Source of the DNA: Acidimicrobiia bacterium
GTDB taxonomy: Bacteria; Actinomycetota; Acidimicrobiia; Acidimicrobiales; Aldehydirespiratoraceae
DNA: 64,000 nucleotides
Reading direction: 5' to 3'
Assembly (NCBI GenBank): GCA_022820805.1
Contig: JAJEEV010000015.1
Span: 1-64,000, forward strand
The notes beneath the pieces were generated by a model. That model saw nothing but the letters and a program-made list of their open reading frames with translations, was not told where the DNA came from and made no database searches. The position numbers and the translations under genes were made by a program. Of the stretch, positions 39,637 to 47,763 are shown in pieces. The stretch's first letter is position 1; the number at the start of each line of letters is the position of its first letter.

Positions 39637-40096
39637 GGCCGTCTCCTCTCGCATGGCTGACGAATGGGCTGGGCCAAGCTACCGCCGCATCACGCGCCCC
39701 AGGGGATCCGCGACCACGTCCGGGGCGGGCTATGCCGGGCGGGCTCGTGGGGACCGCCGCGTGCGGTGGCGGTGGTGCGCACCTCCTCCCCCCGGTAGTG
39801 CGCACCACCGCCCCGCTAGGTGACCGAATGCCCACGCGGCCTCGGTCAAGGAAGACGCCACCTACCATGTTCGCGCACTATCGGCGCGAGCACAACCTGA
39901 ACAAGATCGACGCCAGACTCAAGGCTGAACTACAGGCTCCGCGATCCGCCGCTCAGGCCCTAGAACATTCGCAGATAGGTGAGATCCCGTCGCGTTGCAG
40001 CGGTGTCATCCCCGCTCTTGTTCGCTGCGCTCACGGGCCGCTCGGGCCACGGCCTCGCTCGCGCGAGTCGGCTGGTCGCAGCCTTTGCTCGGCCTC
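39637..40096. other. 460-bp gene-free stretch with a 15-bp-arm hairpin
   Basis: No convincing gene. It contains a perfect inverted repeat, GGCGGTGGTGCGCAC (39768-39782) and its complement (39798-39812), with a 15-base loop. The rest is GC-rich with short self-complementary runs such as CTCGCGCGAG. A short plus-strand frame from 39868 (MFAHYRREHNLNKIDARLK) has no ribosome site and no recognised homologue. The hairpin is over 280 bp past the DUF1214 stop, so it is a doubtful terminator and may be the remains of a mobile or repeated element. Confidence 0.5.
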
Positions 40097-41326
40097 TTAG
40101 GCCAGAGAGTCGATCTCCACCAGGCGGCTGGACACCTCGGGGGTGGACTCGGGCTGCACGAAGCGCAGTCCCATCACACCGTGGTCGCGGTCGCCGGGGT
40201 CGATCCAGTTGGCGACGCCCGGGTCGGAGGCGGCCACGACTATGCGCACCCGGCCGCCGGAGGTGCGTGCCGCGTTCTCGCTGTCCACGTAGCCCCGGCC
40301 CCAGAAGTAGTCGGCAAGGTTCTCCATCCAGTGGTTGCACAGCTGGAAGTTCCAGTGCTGGCAGCGGGGCTCGGTGAACTCCACCACCAGAGCGGTGCCC
40401 GGCTGCAGCCGCCAGTAGCCGAACTCGAAGTGGCGGTCGTCGGGCGAGCCGCCGATGCGCTCGTACCACTCCCTGGTGTATTCGAGCTGGTTCTCTCGGG
40501 TCAGCAGGTCGCGGGTCCATCCCCCGTAGTCGCTGAGCAGCCCGAGCACCAGCTGCCCCGCGACCGCCAGCCGAATCGCCATGTCATCGGGTTCCGGTGT
40601 GGCGGGGCGGGGATGGTCGTCGAGACAGCGGATCTCGAGCCGGGGCGGCGACTGGGCACTGCGGTCCTCGTAGACCACGCGGCCCATGAGCTCCCTGGTC
40701 TGGGCGGTCATCGGGAACCACACCTCGTCCGGTCCGGGGTCCTCCACCGACATCACGAAGTCGACGGTGCCGTCGGCGGCCGCGAACTCCGACAGCACGA
40801 AGCTGTGGGGGGTCAGGGCCATGTTCGGGTTGAAGCCGGGCAGGTGGTCCTCGGCCCCGATTCCCACGTCGAACGCGCCGACGTCGACCGGGATGGGCGG
40901 ACTCCACGCCGACAGGTGGGTGTAGGCGCTGCCGAGGCTGCCGGTGACCCGGTAGCGGTAGCGGGAGTCCACCGGCTGCACGATGTGGTCCTGATTGGGC
41001 GACTGCACTCCCTGCCCGCCCCTCAGCGGCGGAGGGATGAGCCGCACGGGCCGGGCCCGGGTCCCAGGGGTGCGGCGCTCGATCGCCCGGGCCGAGGCCA
41101 TCATGATCATGCGGGTCAGGTAGCGGAACCCCTCGACGCGGTCCTGGGGGTCGCCGTCGGGCGTCTCCCGCAACACGATGCTGCCCGCGGCCTTCAGCAC
41201 GTCGCAGAAGTCGTCCCAGGACCGCCCGTCCAGCAGCCGCTCCCGGCGCAGGTCGGCCACCACGGCCTCGGGGTCGGCTCCCGCAGTCGTCTCGGGCTGC
41301 TCCTCACTCACTGGCTGCTTCCCCAT
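40097..41326 (-). CDS. DUF1214-domain protein
   Basis: A 409-residue protein. The C-terminal half matches DUF1214: GTVDFVMSVEDPGPDEVWFPMTAQTRELMGRVVYEDR, and later ALVVEFTEPRCQHWNFQLCNHWMENLADYFWG with several Trp residues. The middle has NQDHIVQPVDSRYRYRVTGSLG, also usual for the family. DUF1214 proteins are common in actinobacteria and marine bacteria and are often linked to sterol or lipid metabolism, but no reaction is established. The ATG at 41326 lies 19 bases inside the S9 peptidase gene upstream, so the two are co-translated. No signal peptide. Confidence 0.82.
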   Translation of the reverse strand: MGKQPVSEEQPETTAGADPEAVVADLRRERLLDGRSWDDFCDVLKAAGSIVLRETPDGDPQDRVEGFRYLTRMIMMASARAIERRTPGTRARPVRLIPPPLRGGQGVQSPNQDHIVQPVDSRYRYRVTGSLGSAYTHLSAWSPPIPVDVGAFDVGIGAEDHLPGFNPNMALTPHSFVLSEFAAADGTVDFVMSVEDPGPDEVWFPMTAQTRELMGRVVYEDRSAQSPPRLEIRCLDDHPRPATPEPDDMAIRLAVAGQLVLGLLSDYGGWTRDLLTRENQLEYTREWYERIGGSPDDRHFEFGYWRLQPGTALVVEFTEPRCQHWNFQLCNHWMENLADYFWGRGYVDSENAARTSGGRVRIVVAASDPGVANWIDPGDRDHGVMGLRFVQPESTPEVSSRLVEIDSLA

Positions 41327-43470
41327 TCTCTTGCGTTCTCTTGCGGCGGCTGCTCCCGGGGCGCCAATGGTGGCATTCCCAGGGCTTCTTGCAGGAAGCG
41401 AAGCTGGATCAGCAGCAGGTTCTCGGCCACCTCCTCCTGAGGCGTCATGTGGGTGACGCCCGACAGCGGCAGCACGGTGTGGGGCCGACCGGCCTCGGTG
41501 AGGGCCTGCGACAGCCGCAGGGTGTGGGCCGCCACCACGTTGTCGTCGGCCAGGCCGTGGATGAGCATCAGGGGGCGCTCCAGGCCGCCGGCCAGCGGGG
41601 TCAGGTCGGTGCGCTCGTAGTTGGCGGGCTCCTCGCCGGGATGGCCGAGGTAGCGCTCGGTGTAGTGGGTGTCGTAGAGCCGCCAGTCGGTGACCGGCGC
41701 GCCCGCCACCGCGGCTGAGAAGACGTCGGGCCGTCGCAGCACCGCCAGCGCGGCCAGGTAGCCGCCGAAGGACCAGCCCCGGACGGCCACCCTGCTCAGG
41801 TCGAGCCGCGGCTCGAGGGCGGCCGCAGCCCCGAGGGCGTCGATCTGGTCCTCGAGGACGGGACCGGCCAGGTCGCCCCGCACGGCCCGCTCGAAGGCCG
41901 GGCCTCGGCCCGGTGTTCCCCGGCCGTCCACCACCAGCACCGCGAAGCCCTGGTCCGCGAACCACTGCGAGGTGTGGAACAGCGCCCCGGCCCGCTGCAC
42001 CCGCTGGGCGTGGGGTCCGGCGTAGGGATCGAGCAGCACCGGCAGCGGCCCGGTGCCGGTGTCCAGCTCCGGCGAGGGCATCACGAGGGCAGACACCAGC
42101 TTGCGGTCGCCGAGCTCGACGATCCTCACGTTCAGGTCCAGCCCGGGATCCGCGGCATACGACGCGATCCGGTGGCTGCGGTCGGGCCGGAGCCGGGACG
42201 TGACCACGCAGTGCCGTCCCGCCTGTTCGAGCGTCCGCCCGGTGAGCACGACCGTGCCGCCGCCGGCCGCCGCGCCGTTGACGCCCGGCCCGGCGGTCAG
42301 CCACTCGAGCGTGCCGTCCCATCCCAGGCGGGCGACCTGGATATCGGCCGGATCGACCGAGGCGGTGACGACCGCGCCGGCGGCGTCGGTGTGGTGCACG
42401 GCCCGGACCTGCACGTCGTCGGGCGTCACGGCCTCGCCGTCCAGGCAAAGCCTGCGGGCGGTGCCGTGATCCTCGACCGTGACCAGACGGCCGCCCTCCA
42501 GCCGGGGCGCACCCGGCACGAGTTCCACCCAGGACGCGTCGGCGACCTGGCGCAGGAGCCGGCAGGACCCCGAGCCGGGATCGGCCTCCAGCACTCCCAG
42601 AGTGCGCTGGTCGCGGGTCTGTACGACCAGCAGCAGCCCGTCGTCGCTCCAGGACACGCTGGCGAGGTACTCCCAGCCCCCCTCGTCCCAGGCGACATCG
42701 GTGCGGCCGCCGCCGTCAACGTCGAGGACGGCCAGTTGAACCGAGGCGTTGGCCGCGCCGGCGGCCGGGTAGCTGATCTCGACCGGCTCGGCGCCGGGCG
42801 ACGCCGGATCGGCGATCCACCAAGTGGGCACGGCTGCGGTGTCCACCCGGGCCGCCAGCAGGCGCCGGCCGTCGGGACACCACCAGTGGCCCCTGGTGCG
42901 GCCCATCTCCTCGGCCGCGACGAACTCGGCCGACCCCCAGCTCACCGTCTCGGCGGGCTCCTCGATGACGACCCGGTCGCCGGTCGCGTCGCCGGTCACC
43001 CGCAGCGCCGGCCCGGCCACGTAGGCCGCCCGGCGGCCGTCGGGCGCCAGGCGAGGATCGAACGCCGCCGGCCGGGCCTCGAGGGGCTCGGGCGGCCCGT
43101 CGCCCTCGGCGAGGCCGGCCCGCCACAGCCGCCCTCCCAGCGAGAACACCGCAGCGCCGAGGTCGGCGTCGGCGTCGTAGGAGACGATGCCGGAGCCGGT
43201 CTCCCGCACCCGCTCGCGCCGGGCTCTCTCGGCCTCGGGAAGACCCCGATCGCTGGAGCCGTCGAGGAGCGAGCCGGGATCGGCCACCAGGCGCTCGGCC
43301 CCGGCGGCCACGTCCAGCACCCACAGCCCGTTGACCGGGTCGACGGGTCCCGGCGAGCGCAGGAACGCCACCCGGGCACCGTCGGCGGACACTCTGATGT
43401 CGCGGGGCTCGCCCAGCGTGAAGCGCCGGGTGCGGGCCTGGCGCCTAGGGAACGACTCGACTCCGTCCAA
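41308..43470 (-). CDS. S9-family prolyl oligopeptidase / dipeptidyl aminopeptidase
   Basis: A 720-residue serine peptidase of the DPP-IV/prolyl-oligopeptidase clan. The first 450 residues form a beta-propeller with repeated SADGARVAFLRSP-like blades, including the EEMGRTRGHWWCPDG region that in DPP-IV provides the Glu pair binding a substrate N-terminus. The C-terminal hydrolase domain has the nucleophile in RGWSFGGYLAAL, the Asp in HGLADDNVVAA and the His in SGVTHMTPQEEV. No signal peptide is evident. It cleaves short peptides, probably N-terminal dipeptides. The downstream DUF1214 gene overlaps its end. Confidence 0.92.
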   Translation of the reverse strand: MDGVESFPRRQARTRRFTLGEPRDIRVSADGARVAFLRSPGPVDPVNGLWVLDVAAGAERLVADPGSLLDGSSDRGLPEAERARRERVRETGSGIVSYDADADLGAAVFSLGGRLWRAGLAEGDGPPEPLEARPAAFDPRLAPDGRRAAYVAGPALRVTGDATGDRVVIEEPAETVSWGSAEFVAAEEMGRTRGHWWCPDGRRLLAARVDTAAVPTWWIADPASPGAEPVEISYPAAGAANASVQLAVLDVDGGGRTDVAWDEGGWEYLASVSWSDDGLLLVVQTRDQRTLGVLEADPGSGSCRLLRQVADASWVELVPGAPRLEGGRLVTVEDHGTARRLCLDGEAVTPDDVQVRAVHHTDAAGAVVTASVDPADIQVARLGWDGTLEWLTAGPGVNGAAAGGGTVVLTGRTLEQAGRHCVVTSRLRPDRSHRIASYAADPGLDLNVRIVELGDRKLVSALVMPSPELDTGTGPLPVLLDPYAGPHAQRVQRAGALFHTSQWFADQGFAVLVVDGRGTPGRGPAFERAVRGDLAGPVLEDQIDALGAAAALEPRLDLSRVAVRGWSFGGYLAALAVLRRPDVFSAAVAGAPVTDWRLYDTHYTERYLGHPGEEPANYERTDLTPLAGGLERPLMLIHGLADDNVVAAHTLRLSQALTEAGRPHTVLPLSGVTHMTPQEEVAENLLLIQLRFLQEALGMPPLAPREQPPQENAREWGSSQ

Positions 43471-43507
43471 CGGGTCCTGCCCGCTCAGGCCCGGCCAGGC
43501 GGGCCGT

Positions 43508-43978
43508 TCAGCCGCCCATCTGGGCCTGGAGATAGTTCTGGATGCCGATGTCGGCGATGGCGCTCTGCTGCGTCTCGATCCAGTCGAGATGCTCCTCCTC
43601 GCCCACCAGCAGGTGCTCGAGCAGCTCCCGGGTGCCCACGTCGCCGTGCTGTTCGGCCAGGGCCACGCCGCGGCGGTAGCGGTCGATGGCAGCCACCTCG
43701 AGCAGGCGGTCGTTCTCCATCTGCTCCTCGACGGTCTTGCCGGCCCGCACGCTGGCGAGGCTCTCGAGCCTGGGCATCCCGTCGAGGTACAGGATGCGGT
43801 CCATCAGCTTCTCGGCGTCGTGCATCTCCTCGATCGACTCCTCGCGCATCTTGGCGGCCAGCCGGTCCCAGCCCCAGTCCTCGCACACCTTGGAGTTGAC
43901 GAAGTACTGGTTGATGGCGGTGACCTCAGCGGCCAGCGCCTCGTTGAGGAAGTCGATTATCTCCGGAGCACCCTGCAT
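43508..43978 (-). CDS. bfr: Bacterioferritin
   Basis: A 156-residue four-helix protein. MQGAPEIIDFLNEALAAEVTAINQYF is the classic bacterioferritin start. The ferroxidase ligands are Glu in AAEVTAINQ, Glu and His in SIEEMHDAEK, and Glu and His in VGEEEHLDWIE. The haem-binding Met is present in EEMHDAEKLMDR, so haem-containing 24-mers are expected. The ATG at 43978 is preferred to one two codons upstream because it matches the usual MQG start. It stores iron and lies 61 bp downstream of the ferric-iron permease gene on the same strand, consistent with one iron-homeostasis cluster. Confidence 0.94.
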   Translation of the reverse strand: MQGAPEIIDFLNEALAAEVTAINQYFVNSKVCEDWGWDRLAAKMREESIEEMHDAEKLMDRILYLDGMPRLESLASVRAGKTVEEQMENDRLLEVAAIDRYRRGVALAEQHGDVGTRELLEHLLVGEEEHLDWIETQQSAIADIGIQNYLQAQMGG

Positions 43979-44039
43979 GCCCACACCCTACCGCGCCCCA
44001 TGGCGAGCACCCCAGAACGACCATGGGCCTCGGCGGGTC

Positions 44040-45674
44040 TCACAACAGGTGATCGCGGCGGATCACCAGGAACCAGGTCAGCACGAACGACAGAGCCACC
44101 AGGACCACCGCCATGATCCCGGCCTCGGCGATGAAGGCCTCCTCGAAGGAGCCGAAGATCTGCGTAGTCAGCGTGAAGAACCCCAGGGGCGAGACGAACA
44201 GGCTGATCGGCAGCTCCTTCATCACCGACAGCAGCACCAGGCCGGTACCCGCCGCGAGACCGGGTCCCATCATGGGAAGGTCCACCGCGAAGAACCGGCG
44301 CAGCCGTCCCGCGCCCAGGATGCGGGCCGAGTCGTGCAGCCTCTCGGGAACGCTGCGGACCGCCACCAGCGTCACCCCCATGGCCAGCGATCCGAACCGG
44401 ACGACGTAGGCGAAGATCAGCAGCGCCATAGTGTCGTTGAGCAGGTCGAAGGCCACGTCCGAACGCAGCGTCCAGAACCGCATCGACAGCGCGATGAGGA
44501 TGCCGGGCAAGGCGAACGTGCTGACGACGACGGCGTGGGCCAGCCCGCCCGACCTGGATCGGTAGCGCCCGACCAGCAAGGCGATGGGCAGCACCGCCCC
44601 GGTGGACACCACCGCCGCGATGACGCTGGCGCCGAGCGTGTTGGCCGTGGCCTCCAGCACCTTGGACGCGTCGATGGTCAGGGCCCGCCCGCCCGTCGCC
44701 GAGCGCGTCAGTCCCCTCCCGGCCCAGTCCAGCAGCGCCACCATGGGTGCCCCCACCCCCGCGAAGGCCACCAGAGCCACGAACGTCACTGCCGGCGCCC
44801 GCCCGCGGCCCAGGGTGTAGACCATCGGTCGGTCCGACTGGTTGCTGGCCGCGCTGGGCAGCCGGCGCGAGAATCTCTGCTCGGCCAGCACCACCACCGC
44901 GGCCACTGCCAGCAGCAGCAGGCTCAGGGCCAGGGCCACCGGCGGGTTGGCGAGCTGGTTGGTGGCGATGGCCCGGGTCAGGGTGTCGTACCGCATCAAC
45001 TGGACGGCGCCGAAGTCGCTCAGCGTGTAGAGGAACACCAGGAGCGTTCCGGCGCCCATCGCGGTGGCGACCTGGGGGAGGCAGATCCGCCCGAACGCCT
45101 TCAGCGCGGTGTCGCCGAGCACACGGGCGCTCTCCTCGAGCGAGCTGGGAAGCTGCCGCAACCGGGCCGCCACCGGCAGGTACACGTAGGGGTAGGTCAT
45201 CAGGGTCAGCACCAGCCACGCACCGTTGAAGCCGCGCAGTTCGGGAGTGCGGTCGATGCCGATGCCCGAGAGCAGGTCGTTGGCCAACCCGCCCGGGTTG
45301 AGGGAGTGGATGAACGCGGCCGCGCCGACGAAGGTGGGGAACACCAGGGGCAGCGGCAGCAGCACCCGCCACAGCCGGGCGAGCGGCAACTCGGTTCGGG
45401 TCGTGAACCACGCCAGTGCGGTGCCGAGCACCAGCGCCGCGCCCGACACCGACACCGCCAGCCGCAGCGAACGCCACAGCGGCCCGAGGGTGCGGGTGCT
45501 GATGATCAGGCCAGCCGGATCTGCTCCCTCGGCGAAGTTCCGGTACACCAGGTAGACGCCCGGGAAGGCGAACCCGAACGCCAGCACGAGGCCCGTCACC
45601 CGCAGCAGCGGCGGCGCGGCCGGAGGCCGTGACGCTCCCAGCCTCTCGGCCTCCGGCGGGTGGGCGGACGTCAC
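44040..45674 (-). CDS. Ferric-iron ABC transporter permease (FbpB-like)
   Basis: A 544-residue fused double permease with about twelve hydrophobic segments. Each half has the ATPase-contact loop: RQLPSSLEESARVLGDTALKAFGRICLPQV in the first half, and RSVPERLHDSARILGAGRLRRFFAVDLPMMGPGL in the second. This internal duplication is typical of FbpB/SfuB iron(III) permeases. It starts with GTG 78 bp after the binding protein. No FbpC-type ATPase is adjacent, so the energising subunit must be encoded elsewhere. Confidence 0.9.
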   Translation of the reverse strand: MTSAHPPEAERLGASRPPAAPPLLRVTGLVLAFGFAFPGVYLVYRNFAEGADPAGLIISTRTLGPLWRSLRLAVSVSGAALVLGTALAWFTTRTELPLARLWRVLLPLPLVFPTFVGAAAFIHSLNPGGLANDLLSGIGIDRTPELRGFNGAWLVLTLMTYPYVYLPVAARLRQLPSSLEESARVLGDTALKAFGRICLPQVATAMGAGTLLVFLYTLSDFGAVQLMRYDTLTRAIATNQLANPPVALALSLLLLAVAAVVVLAEQRFSRRLPSAASNQSDRPMVYTLGRGRAPAVTFVALVAFAGVGAPMVALLDWAGRGLTRSATGGRALTIDASKVLEATANTLGASVIAAVVSTGAVLPIALLVGRYRSRSGGLAHAVVVSTFALPGILIALSMRFWTLRSDVAFDLLNDTMALLIFAYVVRFGSLAMGVTLVAVRSVPERLHDSARILGAGRLRRFFAVDLPMMGPGLAAGTGLVLLSVMKELPISLFVSPLGFFTLTTQIFGSFEEAFIAEAGIMAVVLVALSFVLTWFLVIRRDHLL

Positions 45675-45718
45675 TGACCCGGCAGACCGTTCGTCTCGGT
45701 GATGCTGGCGCTCACCTC

Positions 45719-45789
45719 TTGAGGATGCCGCCCGCTCCGGCCATCGCGGCGGTCACTCGTTGAGGATGCCGCTCGCTTCGACGATCGCG
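45719..45789 (-). repeat. 41-bp-offset tandem duplication at the end of the binding-protein gene
   Basis: A 30-bp block beginning TTGAGGATGCCGC occurs at 45719-45748 and again at 45760-45789 with about five differences. The second copy encodes the last residues of the iron-binding protein (EASGILNE and stop); the first lies just past the stop and would encode a similar tail (GAGGILKR). It is a local duplication of the gene's 3' end. Confidence 0.65.
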
Positions 45790-46820
45790 AGGCTCTCGGC
45801 GAAGCCGCCCCCGAGGGCATCGAAGTCCACGCTGCCGATCTCCAGCGCGCTCAATGAAGGCAGGACCGCGGCGGGCGTCACCCCGGCGGCGAGGGGGTAC
45901 TCGAGAGTCTCGTCGGTGAGGTAGCGCTGGACCGGCTCGGACAACAGGTACGCGATCAGGTCGTTGGCCGCCTCGTGATTGTCACTGGCCGCCATGACGG
46001 TGGCCGCGGTGATGATGAGCAGCGACCCGATGTCGTCGTCGGCGAAGCTGTGGTTGGCTGCCCGGTGGCCGTCGCCCGCGGCGGCCGCCTCCTGGTACTG
46101 GTAGTAGTGGTTGACCAGGCCCATGTCGATCTCGCCGCGCCCGGCCGCCTCCACGATCGAGCGGTTGTTCGGGTAGTAGCGGGCGCCGTTGGCCACCATG
46201 TCGTCGAGCCACTGGGTGGCGGCTTCGGTGCCGTGCTGGTCGCGGAACACGGTGAACCAGTCGAGGAAGGAGCCGTTGGTGGCGGCAATGGCGACCCGGT
46301 CGCGGTAGCGGTCGCCGGTGAGCTCGAACACCGACTGCGGGAGATCGGCGCCGGTCACCGAGTCGAGGTTGCGGACCAGCACACGCTTGCGTCCGGAGAA
46401 CCCGACCCAGGTCCCCGACTTCGAGCGGTTCTGTGGCGACGACAGGTCGAGCACCTCGGTGCCGATGGAGCCGAGCAGGCCCCGGCTCTCGAGGAAGCCG
46501 ACCGGGCCGGGCGAGCGCGACAGGAACACGTCGGCCGCGGTGCGGTCCCCCTCCTCGGCGAGCAGCAGGGCCAGATCGGTGGAGCTTCCCCAGCGGGTCT
46601 CGACCTCGGTGCCGGTCTCGCAGGCGAAGGCCTCCAGGGGCGGGCCGATGAGGTTCTCGGAGCGGCCGGCGTAGACGACGACGCTGCGGCCGCTGCTGCC
46701 GGCGCACTCGCCGGAGTAGATCTGGGCGGCGGCCCCTTCCAGGGTTCGGGACTCAGTGCCCGAGCAGGCTCCGGCCAACAGTGCCGCGAGCAGGGCGGGG
46801 ACGATGACTCGTAGGCGCAT
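45753..46820 (-). CDS. Ferric-iron-binding lipoprotein (FbpA-like)
   Basis: A 355-residue type 2 periplasmic-binding protein. The signal peptide ends in the lipobox LLAGAC. The mature part has VVVYAGRSENLIGPPLEAFACETGTEVETRWGSSTDLALLLAEEG, typical of FbpA/FutA. Candidate iron-binding tyrosines are in ARYYPNNRSIVEAAGRGEIDMGLVNHYYQYQE, where FbpA has its adjacent Tyr pair. A near-consensus promoter overlapping a DtxR-like box lies directly upstream. It captures Fe(III) outside the membrane for the permease that follows. The 3' end is followed by a partial duplicate of itself. Confidence 0.92.
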   Translation of the reverse strand: MRLRVIVPALLAALLAGACSGTESRTLEGAAAQIYSGECAGSSGRSVVVYAGRSENLIGPPLEAFACETGTEVETRWGSSTDLALLLAEEGDRTAADVFLSRSPGPVGFLESRGLLGSIGTEVLDLSSPQNRSKSGTWVGFSGRKRVLVRNLDSVTGADLPQSVFELTGDRYRDRVAIAATNGSFLDWFTVFRDQHGTEAATQWLDDMVANGARYYPNNRSIVEAAGRGEIDMGLVNHYYQYQEAAAAGDGHRAANHSFADDDIGSLLIITAATVMAASDNHEAANDLIAYLLSEPVQRYLTDETLEYPLAAGVTPAAVLPSLSALEIGSVDFDALGGGFAESLAIVEASGILNE

Positions 46821-46828
46821 AGTTGAGC

Positions 46829-46867
46829 ACTATAGGCTGTTTCTCAAAATTCGTCAAGCTCACCTAA
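46829..46867 (-). promoter_or_regulatory. Iron-transporter promoter overlapped by a DtxR/IdeR-like box
   Basis: On the minus strand TTGACG (46852-46857) and TATAGT (46829-46834) are exactly 17 bp apart, with the -10 eight bases before the ATG, so the mRNA is nearly leaderless. TTAGGTGAGCTTGACGAA (46850-46867) covers the -35 and matches the IdeR/DtxR consensus at about 12 of 19 positions, with an intact TTAGGT half-site. Iron-dependent repression is a reasonable prediction. Confidence 0.65.
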
Positions 46868-46903
46868 CAGCACTCTCAAGGCATCCTCAACTACTTGGGA
46901 TCG

Positions 46904-47704
46904 TCACCAGCCTCGGAACGCGGGATCGCGCTTCTCGATGAAGGCCTGCATGGCCTCCTTGGTGTCGCCGGTGGCGAAGTTCACGCCCTGGCCCAGCGCC
47001 TCGGCCTCCAGGGCCTGGAAGAGCGAGATGCTGGAGGCGTTGTTCAGGAGGCGTTTGGAGTTGGCCAGCGCGATCGGGGGACCGGCCGCGAGGATGGCCG
47101 CCATCTCGTCCACTGCGGTGTCGAGCTCCTCGGCCGGAACGACCTCGTTGACGACGCCCAGTTCGGCAGCCCGCTCCGCCCCGATGATCTCGCCGGTGAA
47201 GGCCAGGCGCTTGGCCTCGTGCAGGCCGATGCGCTTGGGAAGCAGCCACGAGGTGCCGAAGTCCAGGCTCAGGCCCCGCTTGGCGAAGATCAGCGAGAAC
47301 CGTGCCCTCGTCGAGCACCACACCATGTCGGCCGCAAGGGCCATCCCCAAGCCGGCGCCCACGGCCACGCCGTCCACCTTGGCGATCACCGGGCGGGGGC
47401 AGTCATGGATCGCCATCACGGTGTCGGCGATGTCGCGCATGTGGTCGACCCGGTGCCGGCTCGGCTTGTCGCCGGTCTCGGCGGCCGCCTCACCGTCGCT
47501 GGGACCGACGTCGGCGCCGGCGCAGAAGTCGCCGCCCGCGCCGGTGAGCACTACCGCCCGGGCCGACGACTCGGCTATCTGGCGGAACCCGTGGCGCAGC
47601 CCGGCCCACATGTCGGGGGTGCAGGCGTTCTTGCGGCGGGGCCGGTCGACGGTGACGGTGGTGACCGCACCGGTGGTCTCGATTGCGATATTGGGATGCG
47701 TCAC
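46904..47704 (-). CDS. Enoyl-CoA hydratase/isomerase family protein
   Basis: A 266-residue crotonase-fold enzyme. VVLTGAGGDFCAGADVG provides the first oxyanion-hole strand, and VAVGAGLGMALAADMVWCSTRARF the second with its Gly-rich turn. FAKRGLSLDFGTSWLLPKRIG carries the position of a catalytic acidic residue (Asp after LSL), and the family Glu is not obvious. It acts on acyl-CoA thioesters, and the exact reaction is uncertain. The start is GTG. It lies between the iron-transport promoter and the type VII ATPase and seems unrelated to both. Confidence 0.88.
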   Translation of the reverse strand: MTHPNIAIETTGAVTTVTVDRPRRKNACTPDMWAGLRHGFRQIAESSARAVVLTGAGGDFCAGADVGPSDGEAAAETGDKPSRHRVDHMRDIADTVMAIHDCPRPVIAKVDGVAVGAGLGMALAADMVWCSTRARFSLIFAKRGLSLDFGTSWLLPKRIGLHEAKRLAFTGEIIGAERAAELGVVNEVVPAEELDTAVDEMAAILAAGPPIALANSKRLLNNASSISLFQALEAEALGQGVNFATGDTKEAMQAFIEKRDPAFRGW

Positions 47705-47763
47705 GGCGTGCTCCCGGAGGGCTCGTCTGCCGGCGGGCCCGGCCGGACGCGCCGGTCGAGACG

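Noticed and set aside
39732..40100. A 122-codon plus-strand frame in the large intergenic region
   Set aside because: No ribosome site, no homologue recognised, and the composition changes abruptly along it. It runs through the hairpin.
44040..46820. Complete FbpABC iron transporter operon
   Set aside because: Only the binding protein and permease are present. The downstream gene is bacterioferritin and the upstream one an enoyl-CoA hydratase; no ATPase was found in either direction.
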